DNA of 64,000 nt. Source: Bryum argenteum (taxonomy: Eukaryota > Streptophyta > Bryopsida > Bryales > Bryaceae). The notes beneath the pieces are model-generated. The model saw only the letters and a list, made by a program, of their open reading frames with translations, did no database searches and was not told the DNA's origin. The stretch lies in NCBI GenBank assembly GCA_037043015.1, contig CM073330.1:8884012-8948011 (forward strand). The letters are read 5' to 3'. Shown here piece by piece: positions 22,376 to 33,857 of this stretch (its first letter is position 1; each line of letters opens with the position of its first letter). The translations under genes were made by a program, and so were the position numbers.

Positions 22376-23135
22376 GCATGGGTAGGGCATCCATGCTGCG
22401 TACATATTTTATAGAACTTGATAGCAAAAAATCAAGGACAGTCATTCAATTGTACAAGAAAAGAAGACAAGCACACAAGAAACATGAACAAGAAATGAAT
22501 TTATTTAAAAGAATAAAATTGACTTCCTTTATTTCTTTAGAATTTTACAATGATTGGTAGAAATTCCTATCAACTTGGATCTTCAGGTATCATAATTTCT
22601 TTGGAAATCATAAAAAGAAAGGTATTGAAAATTCATTCCTTCATTTTATTTTATTTTTTATATGTAAAAGAAGGGTATTGGAATTCATTTCACTCATTTT
22701 TATTTCTATTTTATACGTAAAAGAAGGCATTGGAATCCGTTCATTTTGATACTTGACTAGAAAATGGAGGTGGAAATTATTGAATTAATTGAAAGTTGTA
22801 CCATAACAATATCATTGCAAATGTTCCATGATAGAATTGTGCGGGCGGTGGCGATGGAGGTGTTTCTTGCTTGTGTTGATAGAAAGATACCATTGAAAGG
22901 TCTAAACTTTTTCTTAACTAAGTGCTCTTGAAACAATCTCGTGACTAGAAAGTGGACGAGAAAATTCAAGAATAATGAACCATAACAATATCATTGCAAA
23001 CGATAAAATTGTACTGCGGTAGCATTGGTATTGTTTCTTGCTTGAATGTGTTGTAGGTAAGATGACAGTCAACACTCTCATAATACCCACGCCTAAAGTT
23101 TTATCAACAAGATACCCTTGAAACAATTTCTACGA
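22376..23135. repeat. Decayed tandem duplications
   Basis: Two roughly 60-bp copies containing GTAAAAGAAGG lie around 22610-22750. A duplication of about 190 bp follows (about 22747-22930 and 22930-23135), both with ACCATAACAATATCATTGCAA and CCTTGAAACAAT. Nothing coding. Confidence 0.5.
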
Positions 23136-23978
23136 CGTACATTGGATCATTCTTTTACTTGTGTATAAAGAATCTTCCACATGACTTGCATGTTTATATT
23201 CCTATTTTACCAAACTTATTATATCAAAATGTCCGATTTGAAGTAATAATTATGAGAATATATATATATATATATATATATATTATCATTAAAAAATTTG
23301 AAAAAAAAAGTTGAATTGCTAGGCGATTATACATATATAGATTTATAAATACGCACAACGTGAAAAAAATGCATCCCAATCTTATCCACACAAAATTAAA
23401 GAGATAAAACAAAATATAAAATCATTTCTAGATTTCATCTAAACAACATCCAAAGACATGAACATCATCATCTAACAACAATACATAAATACCCCTATAA
23501 TTTCAAGTTTTGATTCCACACTTATGGCTAAATTCCCACGTACTTATAGATTATTTTTCGTACTTGTAAATACCCATCATTAAAATATTCTAAATACTTT
23601 AAAAGTAGAAATACTACATATTCTATGTACTCCGGTAACCATGTCTAAAGCATGTCATAAATATTATACACTATTGCATAAAGGAGGGAAGTGACTCATT
23701 ATTTATTAATTTAAATGGGTGCAATAAATAAATAAATTAATTAATCTCAATTAAATAATAGAGGGTGACTCAGCTTTGTTCCCATTGGACAAGCAATTAT
23801 TATCATATGAGTTGGCATGAGCTCTAGTAGCCACTCATGTGCTAGAAATGTGGGCACCATGGCCTAAAGATGCTTTTTGAAATGAAGGGTGTCAATAAAT
23901 TCATGTAAAGATACTTTTTATAATGAATATAATTTATAGCCTGATTATTAGGATTTATTGGCTTATTACCTTTTAGGA

Positions 23979-24032
<54 letters not shown>

Positions 24033-24959
24033 ACCGTGACCTAAAGAAGAGTTCTTTATTAGTGTGGTGTAAGTATTAGCGTTCTTTAGTGAATGTCGAA
24101 TATTACGCTAATTTTCAGTTATGAGATTTTCAATTTTAGGTGCCATTGCAAATATTGCTCTTTGTATTTTCTAATACATTTTTTTTCTTGTTTCATGCTT
24201 TCATATTTGGTGTCATGTTTTTGCGTAGTAGTGTTATAACATGAAGACGTTGTGTACCATTTAGGGTTTTAGTTCAAAAGTAATGTTTGCAACAAATAAA
24301 TATAAATAAATGAATAAGAACACCATACCCTTGTGGAGTTCGCGTGAATAAAATGCTCGTTTGACCTACCCTTGATGATATGCCTACAATACATAAGAAG
24401 AGTGACAAAGGATTATTAACCCCTTTCAGGGTAGACACTATGACAATGTTGCAACACTTATCAAGAACTCTTGTGTAGTGGAAACATGTGGAGTTTTCAT
24501 CGAGCTTGTTTGAGTTATTCCACCAAGACTATGGTGGAATAAGATCCAACACTCTAATTTCCGCTCCCATTTTGAAGTTAAAGAAAATGCTCGGACAAGT
24601 TTTTAAAAAAATGTCGTTCCTATGAGACGTACAACATACCAAAAGTTGTGCGTAGTATCCATCGAGTGAAAAGAGCAATAACAGAAAAAAGACGGATGAA
24701 CTACTTTCAGGCCGCTTACATTATAGACATGCTTTTTTCGATTCCCTATGGTATGTGGTTGCCAGCATTCTTGTACTTGAAACCAAAGAAAAATGATTGA
24801 ATCCTAAAGAGCGCATGCCATGCAAAGATGGTGAATAATGTTGCGAAGGACGGAATGGTCACCGAACTATCTTTGAGTTTCAAAAACGCGGTCGGTGAAC
24901 TACAAAATCGTTCCGTATTTCCTCGAACTACCTTCGCTTGGTGAATATGTATATATATC
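23136..24959. other. No gene; (TA)n, a long A-run and a SINE remnant
   Basis: A (TA)n microsatellite sits at about 23257-23282. A run of about 50 A residues sits at about 23981-24030. About 24335-24550 is a highly diverged minus-strand remnant of the SINE family (GAATAAAATGCTCG, then ATTAACCCCTTTCAGGG). No gene recognised. Confidence 0.45.
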
Positions 24960-26350
24960 TATGGTACGTTCAATGCGGTGTCGGAGTTTGGGGTTGTGAC
25001 AAATGTGCTACAATGAGAGTGTGGTATGATACGTGTGAGATTTTTAAGGATGTTGCCGCTAAGATGGTCAACAAAAAGTGATCCAAGTGTGCGTCTAATG
25101 TACCAAGTACTAGTTGTTCACTTCTTTCCTAGAACTACCTTGAGTAGATGAATATATGGAACATTTGAACAAACAAAAGAGCATCTTTTTAACATCTGGA
25201 AATTTGTGTGTTTTTGGGAGCTTGAAACCTCAAAACTGCGATCTTCTACCTCTATGCACTCCTCGGGGGTTTGAGTCAGATTCTTTTACTTTAATAACAG
25301 TTTTAAACGTATGAGTATGTACATAAGCCTATTTTTAGCTATTTGTCCAAATATTGACCCGTTGGATGTCGAGATCATAGCATGCAAAGTTTGTGCAAAA
25401 GTTTTTTTGGCATAGCTCAAGAGACATGGTCTCCATGGTGCAAAGGAAGAATTGAAGATTGTTACCCCAAACATTTTGGTCAGATTTTTCTCTATGTAGG
25501 ATGATCGAGTTGGGTACGCCCATGCAATATTTTGGAGATTCATTCCATTTTTATGACGTTCATGCAGATTATTTTCTTGAAGAAGGTCTAAAAACAACGA
25601 CGTAGTAAAACATGCATCATGTTAGATGAATGTGGTTTTAGAAAAAGTTGAACGGTGAGTAGGTGCGTTTGTGAGTGTGTGATAAAATCTCTAATGCCAA
25701 ATTCCATTTCTAGAATTTTAAAATGCAACTTGTTGTTTTTAGACCCAACTGGGCCTCAAATTAACTTCAGGTAAATGATTTTATTTTTTTTTGAATTTTT
25801 TCTGATATTATATTTGTGATTTTAAAAATTGAAAGAATTTTTTCCTTGTTAAAACTAACATACACTTTGTTGTATAAGGAGCACCCCATAAAAATCTTAA
25901 GAAAATATATTACTTTTAACCCTTCATCTAGGCTCCCCGAAATCACAAAAACTTGTCTTTGGGTTTTAAGGATCTTTAGGGGTTAAAGTGGTGCCAAAAT
26001 CTGGGTCGTGTCAAATATACTATGATGAGAATGTGCCATCATAGTGTTATAAATGTTTGAGATATTTTAGGAATGTTGCCCCAAAGATGGTTCACACAAA
26101 GTGATACAAGTGTACAAATAATGTACATATTGAACAATAAAATTTTCTAGAACTGCTTTGGGTAGGTAAACATATGGTACATGAGTAAGAACAAAGTTCA
26201 TCTTCTTTTTGGTGGTAACAATATTTTGAATCGTGACAACTTTGCTATATGAGAATGTACTATGACAAATGTATGGGATATCTTGGAATTGCCGCGCAAG
26301 GATGGTCAACAAAAAGTGACCTAATTATCCACCTAATTTATACATGAAAC
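24960..26350. repeat. Three degenerate copies of an approximately 200-bp repeat
   Basis: Related segments lie at about 24960-25175, 25998-26190 and 26210-26350. Shared phrases are CTATGATGAGAATGTG-like, GATGTTGCC...AAGATGGT and CAACAAAAAGTGA. Between them at 25916-25986 is a short TTAACCC...GGGGTTAA segment that may be a MITE remnant. No gene recognised. Confidence 0.5.
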
Positions 26351-27361
26351 CCTACATACACGTAGAGAAGTGAATCTCAAATATACACCATATCAACGAG
26401 GACCCCTCTCTAGTTTAGTTTTGTACTAAAAACACATTAGGTCACATAAAGCTAGTATACTTGAGGTGAGTCCAAACCGCCTCACTAAGGTATTTTTTGT
26501 TTTATGCAAAGAAAGAGTTGCCATCCTCTTGTTAGGTAAAACCCTGAACTTTCTATACCTTGTTCTCACAAATCACTACTACATATTTTGCACATTCTTT
26601 TAAAAACTATAATTCCTTGACCACTCCCCCAACGAGTTTGCCAATGCGGTTTTTGAGCATGTTACCTAAAAAACATACAACTTTAGAATCTTCTTCCACC
26701 AATAAAGTCACCAACAACTCCATGGATGAAATTATATATTAAAAAAGAAGAAGGTTAGAAGCTTCCTTCACCAACACTCTAATGTAAGAAATTGTAATAA
26801 AAACATACAAAAGTACTTGCTCAAATTATTGAAGGATCGACAAGGAAAATCAAAAGGAATGCAAACATTTCACCATTAAAAATCAAGGACCCAAAAGCAC
26901 AAATGATGAACCTCCTTTTACCAACTCATTCTTATACTTACAAATTGTTTCTACATGCCGTGATGCTATTGAACACATCAAAAGACACTTGTTTGTTTCC
27001 TCATGGATTAGTATTATTTGATTTTCTTAACAAAATACCCAACTTGTACTTTTCCAAAAATACATCATCTTCCTCCACCAACAACACAAAAAGATCAAAA
27101 TGTGCTCACGGAAATTAAGGAAGATACTTAAAAAAATAAAATAAAGTGACAATACACAATTTCCGATATCAATTGGACAAATTGATGGTACTCCGAAAAC
27201 AAAATGAAAGGCACTGTGGACGAGGAATGTATGCATCTTTCGATAAAATCATGACTAAAGACCTTTCCACCAACTCATGTTATTCTCGAAGCTCACTTTT
27301 TAACGACTTGTACTTACGGTGAATGATGCTATTGAATCCTTTCACTCTCTAATTTACATCC
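26351..27361. other. No gene; AT-rich
   Basis: Short phrases such as TTCTTCCACCAAC recur, suggesting old duplications. No coding evidence. Confidence 0.35.
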
Positions 27362-27581
27362 GGGTAAGAACATGATATGGGTACCCCCTCCAAATATAGT
27401 GTGATTTTTTAAAATACTTTTTTTTTTTTTTTTTTTTTGAAAAACTATTCTAACCAGATGGTATTATGTGTGACATGGCTATGGGGTTAAAACAGTAATC
27501 TCTGGTACATATGTAAAGAATTACACATAGGTCACACATAATGAGACGCGTCTTAGTGGTACCCATATCATGTCCTTGCCC
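27362..27581. mobile_element. MITE with GGTACC-containing TIR and 4-bp duplication, copy 1
   Basis: The termini are inverted repeats around CATGATATGGGTACC, beginning GGGTAAG and ending CTTGCCC. ATCC flanks both sides (27358-27361 and 27582-27585). It is homologous to 51992-52217, sharing ATGGTATTAT, TGACATGGCTATGG and GAATTACACATAGG. A T-run has expanded inside this copy. Non-coding. Confidence 0.8.
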
Positions 27582-27983
27582 ATCCGCATGGAGATTTTCT
27601 TGCTAAATGCGACTAATTTGTACTTTCTAACATTTTTTTTTATTTTTTTTTTGCAATCATTCGTACTTGCGGTAAATGATGCTATTGAAGGAGGCACTCT
27701 CTAATTTAGGCTTGTGGGGATTTTTTCGTGCTAAATGCGACTAATTTGTACTTTTAAAGATGGATGAGCATGGTACATGATGTTCCGCACCGAAGTACAA
27801 GATGCTCCTGCCAGTCTGTGGAGACAGCTTTGGTTTGCCAAAAACTGCCCAAAAGTGGAGTTTCTAAATGGAGATGCACATGGAACATATATGCCAACTT
27901 ACTCTCGTAGCACCTTCATTTGCCATTTCTTCGTTCCGCTCATGGATAATGCCTCATCCGCGGTACACTTGAATCTCTACCAA

Positions 27984-29098
27984 CACTAGTGGAAACATGG
28001 TCTGCGTACACCCCACGAGTACACGCGTAGTTGCACATTGTACTCAACAATCGTGGAAAAGTGGCTTGAGAGGAGCAGGATTTTTACGCCCTAGTACAGG
28101 CGGAGTGCTAAGTATACCACAAGTGGCTTGAGAGGAGCAGGTTTCTTACGCCCTGGTGTTGGAGGAGTGCTAAGTATAAGGTAGAGTGTCCTAAAAGCGC
28201 CACCTTAAGAGATCTGACCTATTTTTAGCACTAGTAAATTCAAAATAAAATTATGACCACATTCGAAATAGGTTTTTGGGAGGATTGCAAAAATTTGCAA
28301 CATGTAATTCGCATTTGTGAATTTTATACAAAATTCCAAAGTGCTAAGTAAGATTTGACCCAAATGCGTTATATACAAATGAGGTACATATGTATCTTCA
28401 CAATCTACAAATGAGGCCAGATCGCTTTTGGGTCCTGTGGCGCTTTTAGGACACTCTACCTTACCACGGTGTACTTAGTACACGGCCCTTGTGTACAACA
28501 CCTTGAGCTTCAATATCGACAAACCGCTGTGCGGAGACTTGGAAAAATTGGAACGTGCAAGTGGGGATGGTGTCGACATGGCACTTCATGTGTATAGCCA
28601 CATGACATCGCACGTCGTGGGGAGAAAACGCTTTACCTCCCCCCCCTATGCCACGTGGCACGACATGAAGCTTTTGTACAAGCTAGGATTTAAGTTCGAG
28701 TCTCCACCACTTCACTAGATGGCCTTATGAGGTCACTCAAGAACCATCCACCTAGCGATTATTTCACTTATTCATATGGATGAGAGGATGGGTATAAGTA
28801 GAAAGCCTTCTTAATAATTAAGAGAGTTGAGGGCCCTCTTTAGTGTAATTACTACTTTGCTCTTCAAGAGCATGGTTGTCTTATCAAACAAAATTCGTAT
28901 TCATTCATCATAAATACAATTTAGATGAGATGTACATCTAAGACGTCATTAGTGTATCAAATGTACATCTCATCTGAATTTTGTGTGACAACTGAATAGG
29001 AATCTTGTCTGATAGGATTATGTTGTACACAAGGGAGGACACCAGTGGTCAAATGTGGTGTACTCCCCCACTATATTCAATTGCCTTTTGTACTAGTG
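27984..29098. mobile_element. CACTA-like non-autonomous element, 1115 bp
   Basis: The termini are CACTAGTGG and, on the other strand, CACTAGTAC. CAA is duplicated on both sides (27981-27983 and 29099-29101), as expected for the 3-bp duplications of CACTA elements. The interior has a 62-bp tandem repeat (28061 and 28123) and a nested TA-flanked MITE. No transposase ORF. The exact TIR match is short (7 bp), so the class is probable rather than certain. Confidence 0.6.
28179..28461. mobile_element. 283-bp TA-flanked MITE nested in the CACTA-like element
   Basis: The terminal inverted repeats are near-perfect over about 25 bp, beginning AGGTAGAGTGTCCTAAAAGC at each end and flanked by TA. The first unit of the host tandem repeat reads GCTAAGTATACCAC without interruption; the second reads GCTAAGTATA, the element, then TACCAC. 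This proves a TA duplication, as in Tc1/mariner-type elements. Non-coding. Confidence 0.85.
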
Positions 29099-29101
29099 CA
29101 A

Positions 29102-30516
29102 GCTGGGGTGTAATGCACCGCTAGGGGTGTACTTGTCACATGTATAGAGACAATGTTTCAACTAATGTGAGTATGGGGTATTGAACAATTTGACAACCAA
29201 TGTACAATGCACAAGAGTTGTTGATTAGTGTTAGAAACGGTAATTGCGAACGGAAACACTATATGTCACTTATCACCATAGTGTTACAACACTAAATGTG
29301 AGAGCATGAAAAAATCTTTGTATACATTTGTACTTTCGTGACCATGAATTTCAAGGCATAAAAATTGCCTTGTGAGTCCCAAAATTTCACTTTCTAGCAC
29401 TTCGATTCACTTTTAAATCAAAACTCAAGGTCAAAGTACCAAATTTGTTGGCAGCAAAGAAAGCATCTCTTCAAAAGTGCTGGTACTCTCCTTATATTCT
29501 GCAGGTAAAACATTCCCGCCACGCGGACACCACCCAGAAGCTCCAGCTGGCACCCACACTAATTTCAATTCCTTCTCTTCTAATCTGTGTGGAGCTTCTT
29601 GGTGCCGCCACGTGGAAACCCACTTTTCAAATGTTCCAAATACATACATTGAACTAGTCTCCTTGAATAAAGCCTCCCTGAAAATGAGATGTCTTGAAGA
29701 AAGATTCACAAAACTTGGGACGACAAGTAGCTTTTGCAAACATTCCTATTGTTATGTATCCTTGCGAGAATATGTTTTTGGGATCATGTGGAGTATGAAT
29801 GAATTCTTTTGCCCAAGCTTTGGTATTTTCACCAATAAGGCCATATTCGTTATTTTGAGTTCTGAGTTTTGGGTTACACACCTTGGAATTGTTCGTGGCC
29901 TATGAAGTATTCAACAATTATTAAGAAGAAGCTGGCAATATCGTAGCAGAAAGGTTCAACATTAATGCACACAAAAAGCTCCATCGACACTCTTTTTTTT
30001 CCTCTTTCTCTGTGGTGAAGACGACATCCCACCTTCGAATGATGTGCTGGAAAACAACAACAGAAATTGTCAGCTACCACAAAACTCATATGATGATAAT
30101 AAAAAATTACAGTTGCGTTTACTGATACGAGATTGCTTATCACATGGCCCCCCACTTGAATTTACTCCAAAATCACACACGAAACTTTCCTCTTGGTATT
30201 CACACAAAGTAAAAACACTACATGTGGAGAGAGATCCGTGTCGCAATAAAACTCACGCTATAATTAATAGGAATCATGATCACCACTTCGAATTGTTCTC
30301 AAATTGTTCTCAAATTGTTCTCAAATTGTTCTCAAATTGTTCGATGGTGACTGCAAAAAAGAACATTGATTTAGACTACACTCAATCATCATGATACTTG
30401 ATATTATTACTCCTCGATCAAAATTCTAAGAAGTGAAGTCCTTACAATTGTAAAGTTGTGTCTTGAAGGTGCATGTACTTATTAGTATCACTTCTATGAA
30501 AGAATGTTTGACGAAC
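29102..30516. other. No gene recognised; 11-bp microsatellite
   Basis: 30291-30342 is an AATTGTTCTCA repeat, four full units and a partial. Open frames near 29431-29905 lack ATG starts or family features. Confidence 0.4.
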
Positions 30517-31748
30517 TCAGTCAGGGTGATATAAAAGAGTTGATAGACCTAGCCGATGTTTTTGAATGCTTGAATCTCCTCCCCACTCAGCATCCCTGCA
30601 TGTCAGAACAACAAATAATGAAATCAGAAGCAACCACAAGCTAATAACCAATCAAACGAATCATGTATAGAATTGCAAGGTACATTAAACATCGACAAAG
30701 TTCATATTCGACGGTAAGTGGCACATCAAATAGTGGCTTGCTTTATTATTTAAGCGCTACAGTAAGTGGCCATTACAAACTTGTGAGATTCATTAACTGA
30801 ACCTCGTTCTGAGATGCTTTCATAATATTACTGATTTGATAATCTTCCGTATCAGAACTTTAGTCAGTTTTATCTTTGAAGAGTACTAGTCTCACTTCAA
30901 TTCCCAAGAACAAGAATTGAATGAAGTCTAGAGAGAGCACACCACGCAATCAAGGCACTTCATTGGGAGCCTGCACTTGTATTAGTCAATAATTGTATTA
31001 GTCAATAAGTGAAAAGCCAAAACATAATACTATGAAATTAGAAGCAACCTAAAAGTTTCGATAGCTGAAAACCCTCAACACCTTGAGGGATAATAAATAC
31101 AAGTCAAGGTTTCGAAAATCGATACGTGGACATGAGATTGTAAAACAAGGTGCTCAGTAGCTCTAACATAGTACTTGAAACTCCATGATGAATTCCATCC
31201 ACACACTACAGAGAGGAAGAAATGCGTTGAGTTGTTTTTACCTCTTAGTGGCGCCATTCTAAATCAAGTGCGCACTAAATAACACATGTAACAGCTTCGG
31301 AGTGTATCCTATCGAAGCGCTATGGAAACTGGACATTAAGGATTCGGATTCAATACCATTACTGAAAAACTGAGATATTTCCTGCTACATATGACACCCC
31401 AAAATCAATTAAAATTGAGGATATGAATGTTTTGATAATGGACTTCTAAACGGTGTTACCTTCAAGGAGTAAGAATCTCAATTTCAACATTTAGTCTTTA
31501 CTTCTGCACACCGAGAAAGGGCATTAAGAGACTTTACCAGGAATCGAATGGTGTTCCTTCTTTGCCAAGTCCAGAAAGAAGCATAAGAGCTTCATCGGCG
31601 ACAAAGCCATGCATCACTTCTGTTGATTCAGGAAGGGTCTTGAACTCAGAAGCTGGAAACTCATCTGCGAAACTTGAACGAAACACTCGAAGCAAAGGCT
31701 TGAGGGCTATGAGTGACAGGATACAATAAGCAACACCGATGCTCTCTC
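30517..31748 (-). CDS. Unrecognised two-exon gene candidate (3' part only)
   Basis: Possible exons on the minus strand are about 31748-31538 and 30595-30517, joined by a GT-AG intron of about 940 nt that keeps frame and ends in a stop. The first encodes a hydrophobic segment (GVAYCILSLIALKPLLRVF), then a soluble stretch including SSFADEFPASEFKTLPES and MLLSGLGKEGTPFDSW. The second adds a 25-residue tail. No ATG lies in frame upstream in the first exon, so 5' exons would be needed. I do not recognise the family. It may be a gene fragment or chance. Confidence 0.25.
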
Positions 31749-32804
31749 TCTAGACTTCGCCTTCAGAGCTTCGCATCCCATACTCAAGCTCTTATCAAAC
31801 GATCCCAGTTGTCATCTCTTTCTATGCAAGTCTCTCTCTAACGAAATTATCAAAATCTTTCATTTGCAATCTCACATTGCTTCGCATAACATGGGCATGT
31901 GACAGACCCTATACATGACAAACGGTTCTCATTTCTATTATCAAGCTGACACTGATCTATACATATTTGCTAAGTCCAGTCTAAGATCAGTACAAGGAAG
32001 CTGCAACTATCAGCTTTGAGAAACAATTGCAGAATAGTCATTTACTTGCAATCTATATGTCAATGATCCCTCTCATTTGGACTAGGGCACTCACCTCCTA
32101 ATAGGTTTGTGTGCCTTCAGCAAGTCGTCAATCAGACAAACTGCAACTTCAGGTTTTTCCAATTTACACTATCTCCGTGCAAGTATCTCTCTACATTCAA
32201 ACTCAAAGCTTCGCATCCCATGACATGTAATGTGCAAATTCTTATCAAAGACTCCCAACTGCCATCTCTTTCTGTGCAAGTCTCTCTCTACATTCCTCCT
32301 GTAAAAATTCAGGGCTCAACATATAATGTTGGCAGATTTTCAGATCACACTCTCTCTCATTCAAACAAAGTGCAAAGTCGAAGTTTCGCACTACTTTCTA
32401 AGTGACTCTGTTAAGACTTTGGCTGCGTTTTAACTCAAAGCTTCACATCCAATGACATATGATGTTCGAAGGTTCTCATCTCTCTCTATGCAAGTCTCTC
32501 TCTACACTTCTCGTGTGCAGCTGCAAACCACGACATGCCATGCCTGGAATGCTATGAGCAATGTCCCATTGCGACCTTGAAGGAATTTCAAATTCAAAGC
32601 TTCCCATTACTCTCTCAGTGACTTCTTCACAAACCAAAGCTTGAAAGCCTCGCTTTTCATGTGTCACAAAATTCCAATTACACAAACTCTTCCAGAATCA
32701 TGCAAATTCCAATGCTAAAAAATGTGTCAATGCAGGCTTGGGTGCGTGCAATGCGATTGATATTACATATACATAAAAACTACAAAAGGGGAATAAACCA
32801 ACCT
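31749..32804. repeat. Decayed CT-rich tandem units, then the 3' flank of the GDT1-like gene
   Basis: Positions about 31740-32520 hold three or more degenerate units sharing AAGCTTCGCATCCCATGACA-like, CTTATCAAA, TGCCATCTCTTTCT and GCAAGTCTCTCTCTAC. The rest to 32804 should include the 3' UTR of the minus-strand transporter gene. Confidence 0.5.
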
Positions 32805-33857
32805 CTATCTGAGAATGCCGACTAATGTAGTAGCAGCAAAGACAAGAAACAGGCTTCCACCAACATAAGCAATGAGTTTCTCCGAGATGTACTCACTAAG
32901 AATACTTCCACCAAGAACAGCAAGCACAGTCGCAACACCATGACCAGCAATGGCACCCGTGACAACACCAGCCGGGGAGCTCGCCGCCGCAAGAGCGATA
33001 GTGGAGAAGAAGCTCTTGTCGCCCCATTCCGCCACAAAAACAAGCGCAAACGTGGCCGCGATAGTACTCGCAGCCGCACTTTGCCCATTGAATCCCGCAA
33101 TGGCGAGCTCCGCGTCTTGCTTCTCCTCATCCGCCTTTGAGCCCTCCATTGAGGCCGCGTCTATCAAGGTTGAGACCCCAAAGTAGACTAAGAGCACCAC
33201 GGCTGCTAAATCGTCTAAGGGGAATTGAGTCGCGGGGAGTAAGTCGTCGAGGTAATGAAACGCACGTCCTAGGGTTACGGAAATTACTGTCATTGCTGCT
33301 AAGGCACCAAATGTGCCGGAAAAGACTGCGAGGTTGGACTTGCGAGTTGCTAAAAGCGCGGCAATGAAGAATGTCTTGTCCCCAATTTCGGAAAAGAAGA
33401 TGAGGAGGAAGGAGGACGAGAACCCCGACTTGAAATCGCTCACGACAGGTGTGGTTGCGTCCGCTAGGCTGGAGACTGTATCTGATAATGCCCCTGCTGC
33501 ATTCTCTGCCAATGCTGGTAAGGAGTGAGAACATACCAATGCTCCCGCCAATACTGCCGCGCCCAACAGCTTCGCATATCGTTCTCTTGATTCCCCGCCC
33601 AAACGGTTCGCATTCCCTTGTCCATTCAAAACCTTCAAATCCGCAGTCTCTTGTCTTGATAGCGCCAATTCTTCGTCATGTTTGCATAGAGCCTTGGTGA
33701 GGCTCGGTCTGCGGCTACTGATGAGGAGGTTCGGCAGATTGGATCGGATGCTAAGGGAGGTTGTGGGGTTGTTGAGCAGGCGTCGAGTGGAGGCGAATTG
33801 GGTGGCTAATTGGGGGTTCAATTTGCAGTCAGGCGGGGCCTGCAATGCGAGCGGCAT
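32805..33857 (-). CDS. Chloroplast GDT1/UPF0016 cation transporter (PAM71/CMT1-like)
   Basis: A 350-aa single-exon ORF. It has the two signature motifs of the UPF0016/GDT1 family, EIGDKT at about residue 156 and EWGDKS at about 274, each at the start of a three-helix half, which gives the usual inverted-repeat six-helix transporter. The N-terminal 60-90 residues are Ser/Arg/Leu-rich with few acids, fitting a plastid transit peptide. A hydrophobic stretch then ends in PALAEN. In Arabidopsis the two plastid members are PAM71 (thylakoid) and CMT1 (envelope), which move Mn2+ (and possibly Ca2+) towards photosystem II. I cannot tell which is the closer orthologue. The absence of introns is odd beside the intron-rich neighbours and could reflect retroposition. 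Confidence 0.9.
   Translation of the reverse strand: MPLALQAPPDCKLNPQLATQFASTRRLLNNPTTSLSIRSNLPNLLISSRRPSLTKALCKHDEELALSRQETADLKVLNGQGNANRLGGESRERYAKLLGAAVLAGALVCSHSLPALAENAAGALSDTVSSLADATTPVVSDFKSGFSSSFLLIFFSEIGDKTFFIAALLATRKSNLAVFSGTFGALAAMTVISVTLGRAFHYLDDLLPATQFPLDDLAAVVLLVYFGVSTLIDAASMEGSKADEEKQDAELAIAGFNGQSAAASTIAATFALVFVAEWGDKSFFSTIALAAASSPAGVVTGAIAGHGVATVLAVLGGSILSEYISEKLIAYVGGSLFLVFAATTLVGILR

Noticed and set aside
29431-29739. 102-codon minus-strand frame
   Set aside because: Its start is a TTG codon and no recognisable family or splice partner was found.
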